64,000 bases of DNA from Rotaria sordida (Eukaryota; Rotifera; Eurotatoria; Philodinida; Philodinidae). A program made the position numbers and the translations under genes. The notes below the pieces were generated by a model, which worked only from the letters and a program-made list of their open reading frames with translations, ran no database searches and was not told where the DNA came from. The stretch is from assembly GCA_905250125.1 (NCBI GenBank), contig CAJNOL010001385.1:1-64000 (forward strand), read 5' to 3'. Below, piece after piece: positions 58,974 through 64,000 of the stretch (positions are counted from its first letter, which is position 1; every line of letters starts with the position of its first letter).

Positions 58974-61841
58974 TTATGATCCTAATCCAATTATTTTATC
59001 TTCGAATACTGCCAATAAAAACATAATTATAACACCAATTAAAAATCCAATATTTACACAGATGAAACGTCTGAATTGAAAATTTCGATCAGATATTAAC
59101 GTAGGTAACTAAAATAACATCAAATTTTTAATCAAATTTCTTTTAATATTTTGATTTTATCAAAACTTACAAGATCGACTAATGCAATATAAAGAAACAT
59201 GCCAATTGTTACAGCAAATATCCATTGACGAACACTTTCATTCGTTGATATAGCTGCACCAACAAAAAAACCAATGAAAGCAGTTGTTGCCGAAATAAAA
59301 TTCCAAAATATTGCTCGATAATGAGAAAAACCCGATTGAATCAATACTGCATAATCTCCTAAAATAAAACATTTTCTTAGAAATAAATTTTTCATAATGA
59401 TGTTTTTATCTTCTCAATAAATAGGTTTAATTCATGTTAAAGTATTTATGTAAAGTTATCTCTTCGAATAAGACAAACCTGCTGTCTATACATTTTTATT
59501 AAAATAGTAAAATATTCGAGCTCGATGTTTATATAATCAAAGTAATTCAAATAAATTTCGAAATTTCTTGCAGAAGAATATAAATATAAATGTTTTGAGT
59601 AAATATTTACAATAGAACGAGCTCCTTCAAAAATGTTCATATACATGATATACTCACCAAATTCATGAGGTAATTCATGACAACCAATTGCAATTGTTGT
59701 TGTAAAACCTAACATAAGACGTTCACTAAAAGCAGCTCCAATAGCTAAGCCATCAGCAAAATTATGAATACCATCACCGAGAATTATCATCCAACCAGTA
59801 ACTCGTGTAACTAAAAAAGGAATAAAAATAAATCGTGAAATAAATTTCTCTAGCGAATATACTGAGTTCAAGATACCCTGCTACTAGGGCATCACAGAAA
59901 CATTCGGGTACTTTATAGGTTTTTAGCACTTGACTACAAAATGTTTCTATATGTTCAATCTAGTAACTTATTGAGAAAATTTTTCGTAAAATGCTTTAGA
60001 AAATGGTCGAGCATCTGGCAAGTATCTTTATACTGATAAGGAAACGTCCTCAAGTGTCAGATCACTTTTGATCAAGACTATATTCAGATGAGAAGTCATG
60101 CTGAATAGTGTAAAATTCTAAGAGGGTTCTACTGTCCGCTGATTTTTGATTGAGATATGAATCCTGAAAAATCTTCTGATAGAAAAAGGCAATTATTCTT
60201 CTTATGCTAATATCTCAGGATGCCAAATACTTAAGTTAGTGAAATTTTCATAATGAGTTAATATCATTGAGAGCTTCATTTGTGCAAAGTTTCAAATCGA
60301 AAGTTGATTTTCATGTTGACCTGAAGAGAACTACAGCTTTTCGTTGAAAAATGCAGTGAAAATTCGATATCTCAAAAAACAAAGACTCAAACAATTGAAC
60401 CCTCTTAGGCTTTTACTTTACTCACCATAGCCTCTCACATGAATATAGTCTCGATTAAGAAGTAATTGGACATTTAGGAAGGTTTCCTCGTGAGACGATT
60501 TTCACTGCTGACAACTGTCCTAGTGCACTCACTAGACTCTTCTCTCTAATATACAAATATACCTTTGGATGAATTTTGAGGATCTGACTTATCGTCATTA
60601 GCATTGACTTTTCCTTGTGATGCCGATGCTTGTTGCATGTCATGATGATGAGAACAATTTCTATTAACAAATGCCAATGTTGGATCTCGTTCATTATAGT
60701 TATGATGATGAATATGATTATGTGAATGGTGATCATGTACTAAATTTTCATCGATATTTACTGTTGCATGATTATTTATTTGATCAATTTTAGTCTTTTC
60801 TTGAAGTTGCATTGTATGACTATGACCATGAGTATGAGAATGAGTTGAATGCTACATGATACATATAATGAAGAAAACAAAAAAAAAACAATTGATTTGA
60901 TCAAATGACCAAAATTTACTTTATTCTGTCGAAAATGACTAATCCAATGAAGCACAACTTCGAGTAAATAAAATCCATAAAGAACTAAAAAGAAAAAAAA
61001 GAACAAGAAGATTGAAATTGTTTATATTATATTAAACATTTTTCATACGTACCCATTACAGAAGTGAATATTCTCCATTGATAAACAGGAATAGAAATTG
61101 ATGAATTATCTTCAACTTCATGTGTATGACCATGTCCATCCGATTGATGACTATGAAGACCGATTGTCTATAACAAAGTAAAATTTTCGATTTTCTTTTT
61201 CCAAAAATTTTTCAACAAAGTTAATAAAAACAAAACAAAAATAATCGATACATACAAATGGAATTAAATGAAACATTGTGTCACCAAACAGTGTTCCAAC
61301 AGCTAGAGCAGTAAATGTTGCAAGTATATATTGAAAGGCAACTCTATAAATAATTGGAAAAACTAATAAACCACCAAGTGACATAGCAGATATGATAAAT
61401 ATAGCAAGAAATCCGTAACCAAATCCTGAAGAAAAAAATTTCCTTATCATCTTTACTATATAATTTTAAATAAATACTTATATGAGTATAAGTATAATTG
61501 AAAAAGAAACAAACATACGCTTAGCAGTAGATGGATGTTCGTTTTCAATAGTCGGTTCTTCACATATTGATTTTCCGAAAACTTCTTCTATAAAATGTGA
61601 ATTACATGATCGACTAAATTCATGTCCAATAAACGATTTCGAAATAACCGTTACATTTATATCACGAATCATACAAATTGCATAGGTAACATCAGTTGAA
61701 ATACACTATTTATATGATTAAATAATACATATTAATGTAGATATGAAATTATACACTTACTGATTTATTTTCTTCGCCGTTCGTTTTGGCAAATGATACC
61801 AAAAGCAAAAAGATCAAATGAATAAATATCGAAATTTTCAT
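58974..61841 (-). CDS. ZIP zinc transporter, LIV-1 subfamily (gene B)
   Basis: Nine exons (61761-61841, 61519-61705, 61256-61425, 61053-61167, 60920-60984, 60563-60851, 59658-59810, 59171-59358, 58974-59108) encode 460 aa, with the same exon order and phases as gene A. A signal peptide ([18 protein letters not shown]) and Cys-containing ectodomain precede [19 protein letters not shown]. Two His-rich segments follow ([26 protein letters not shown] and [12 protein letters not shown]). The metal-site helices are [18 protein letters not shown] and [20 protein letters not shown], and the last span ends FEDKI. It is a metal importer of the ZIP4/5/6/10/12 type. Gene A and gene B are tandem duplicates with conserved transmembrane parts but strongly diverged ectodomains and His loops. 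The ATG directly follows an acceptor-like TTTTTTCAG. Confidence 0.93.
60034..60490. repeat. Inverted-repeat element in intron of ZIP gene B
   Basis: AAGACTATATTCAGATGAGA on the left pairs with the inverse of TCTCACATGAATATAGTCTC near 60432, and TAAGAGGGTTC (60119) pairs with GAACCCTCTTA (60398). The outer parts GATAAGGAAACGTCC and GGTTTCCTCGTG also match inverted. It lies in the 752-bp intron before the span-IV exon; the corresponding intron of gene A is only 334 bp and lacks it. Confidence 0.65.
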
Positions 61842-64000
61842 AGCTGAAAAAATAAATTTAGATTATAGATTATTCATACTATTAGTGGCTATATTTTACA
61901 TAATATTAATTATTAGACACAAAGAAGTGAAATAAGACACAACATTTTATTGTTATTATTCATATTAAACAGTTTTGATTGTTTCAACTCATCATTCATT
62001 GTCGTAAACGATTTAGTATAGACAGTGAATCTTAATATGGACAGAAAAAACCATGGCTAATACATAACAAAATCTATTTTCTAGTCGAAGAGAAAAAAAA
62101 TTTTCTTCATAAAATATTTTACTAGTGAATGTTTTCCTATTCATATATATATATGGGTAGATTGCATTCCATTTGTACTATTCGAACAAAAAAAGCATCG
62201 AAAAAAAAGAAAATGTTCGTATAAAAAAAACTAATTGAATATTTTAATAAAGCACATTGTAAAACCTAGAAAAAACTTGTTTTTCCTACACTTTGCTCAA
62301 AAATAAGATCACTGTTACAATACCATGAAAATGCATACTTATGTATCTGTATGTATTATCCTAGTATTCGGCCAAACTATTTTGTAATTCTTAACAGAAT
62401 GGAACGAATCATACATAAATCAATGCAGCTCGATTAGATTTATCGAATGTTTTATGATTGAACGTTGTAATAAATATAATCTGTGAAGAAACTCACGAAA
62501 ATTCATACAATACAGTAGTGAAATATTATTTATGTAGAAAGCAGAGTATATTTGTAGCTGATTCTTCTATAAAGGGATACTTCACTCTGAAAGATATATC
62601 ATTAGATGCACCTACCACCAATGATGAATCAAATGGTATATAATAAGTTTATGATTGATTTGTATTAGATGTAGATATTCAGTTTTTTTACATGACGGGA
62701 CATTTCATATATGATTTGTCATTATCTCAGTCCTGGAACATGACAACGAGTTGATTTTCTCATTAATAGTAGGAAATTTAGAGAGAAAGAAAAAGGTATA
62801 AATTTCATGCAAAACATTCATCCTGATTAAGAGATATTCAAGTCATAAGATTGAAAATATGACGGGACAAAATGAGTATATAATATGACTTTTTCAAAAC
62901 TTATCTACCCATACCCATTCAAGATCTTGATGCAATTTGGAATTGATTTTCAAAAAAGTGTCTGTCAAGTTGATATTTAGCGTGTGTTTATTAAAGACAG
63001 CTTTCTTTTCAAGAAAACTAAACTCAAATTCTGATTCGCTGAACTTTTTTCTATCTAACTGCAACGAAGAAAATGCGGAAAGATATTTTTCTTAGTTGAA
63101 AAAAATTTTTATCTTTGACAAGAGATGGCGCCAATTTTTGCTTTTTCTTCACTTCCAACAAGCATAACTCGGGATGGGAATGATGTAACTGCTGAAATTT
63201 TCAGAAGTGTAAAAAGTCACTGAGAGGAATATTCTATGAAATTTTCAAGTCAATCAGAGCTTCCAAACAATAAATATTTATGATTTAGTACCGATGATGC
63301 AATTCTACAAATGGAATGCAATTCACTCATATATATATATAAGTAAATTTTTGTTCACTGAACATATAGTACAATCATAATACGTTACGATATAAATCTT
63401 ATATGTACAAAATACTTAGTCAATGAAACATCCATTTTAACAGATACGATAGAATAAATGAGCTTTTCAGTATGTAGACAAGAATTTTTCAAAATGCGTT
63501 TAAACATCCTAATCGTAGTTCTGTTTGAACGTTTTCACATGCATTCCGAAAATACTAAAATCAACTACTTTCATTATAATAGGTACTTGAAGATGTTTAA
63601 AAAGGTAACTTTTACATATGGAACAAGGACAAAAATTTTCTCACAATATTTTTGATATACATCGTACATAAAAAGGTCATTTTTATCTGTAAAACACATT
63701 ATGATCAAAATAGTTGATTTTGATGTTTTCTGATTGAACGTGAAAACGGTCAAACGGGAACTGCAACTAGACCGTTCAAATACGTTTTCAAAAAATTCTT
63801 GGATTTCTCAATATCTCTGGCATTTCTTATCTTCTCGGACTAAACTTTTTTTCTTCAAAAGATGCAACATAAAATTACATACAAAACCGTAGAACAGTGT
63901 GTGTTAAATAAATAAAAGGAAAAAATTTGTTCAATAACTACTGTAAATGATGTATTGCTAACAACTTCAGTCATGAATGTGCAACATGATTCTTTTTTAT
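61842..64000. other. Non-coding right end of the window
   Basis: No gene is supported. The left part should hold the promoter of ZIP gene B. Open frames at 62458 and 63458 (plus) show AT-driven composition without family features. Confidence 0.35.

Overview
The window looks like nuclear DNA of a small metazoan, most probably a bdelloid rotifer. It is very AT-rich. Its genes have many short GT-AG introns (about 50-70 bp), untranslated leaders are short, and an AG splice acceptor sits just upstream of most start codons. It also carries several inverted-repeat elements and a short TGTGGG-type repeat like the one recalled for bdelloid telomeres. The taxon is an inference from these traits, not a measurement.

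Layout. 0-1.5 kb: 3' end of a plus-strand gene with a possible Rel/NFAT-like domain. 1.6-15.6 kb: a rearranged array of one gene family of unknown function, with one plus copy, two minus copies and a fragment, organised as a large palindrome plus a direct duplication, with TIR elements at its edges. 15.6-19.4 kb: non-coding with simple and diverged repeats. 19.4-21.0 kb: a short two-repeat cadherin-like membrane protein (minus). 21-26.2 kb: a long non-coding interval. 26.2-35.4 kb: a 28-exon minus-strand macroglobulin/TEP-family gene, reconstructed here to about 1607 aa. It has an LDL-receptor class A module and has lost the thioester, like insect Macroglobulin complement-related (Mcr). 38.0-38.5 kb: a secreted cysteine-rich protein. 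39.4-39.7 kb: the first two exons of RUVBL1, ending at the P-loop and followed by repeats. 41.3-41.8 kb: a hypothetical minus-strand gene and a telomere-like repeat.

44.1-53.1 kb is a dense plus-strand housekeeping block: ARL8 (lysosome traffic), SEM1/DSS1 (proteasome lid), WDR74 (60S ribosome biogenesis), a stand-alone MoaC-type molybdopterin enzyme, mevalonate diphosphate decarboxylase and a GM2-activator-like ML-domain lipid-transfer protein. WDR74-MoaC-MVD-GM2A are separated by only about 40-140 bp, and each start codon follows an unpaired splice acceptor, so this stretch looks like a spliced-leader operon. 53.2-61.8 kb: two tandem minus-strand LIV-1-type ZIP zinc transporter genes with identical nine-exon structure, separated by an orphan coding fragment. 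The rest is non-coding.

At least seven inverted-repeat (foldback or TIR) elements lie in introns or between genes. They are the main accessory feature besides the duplicated family near the left end.
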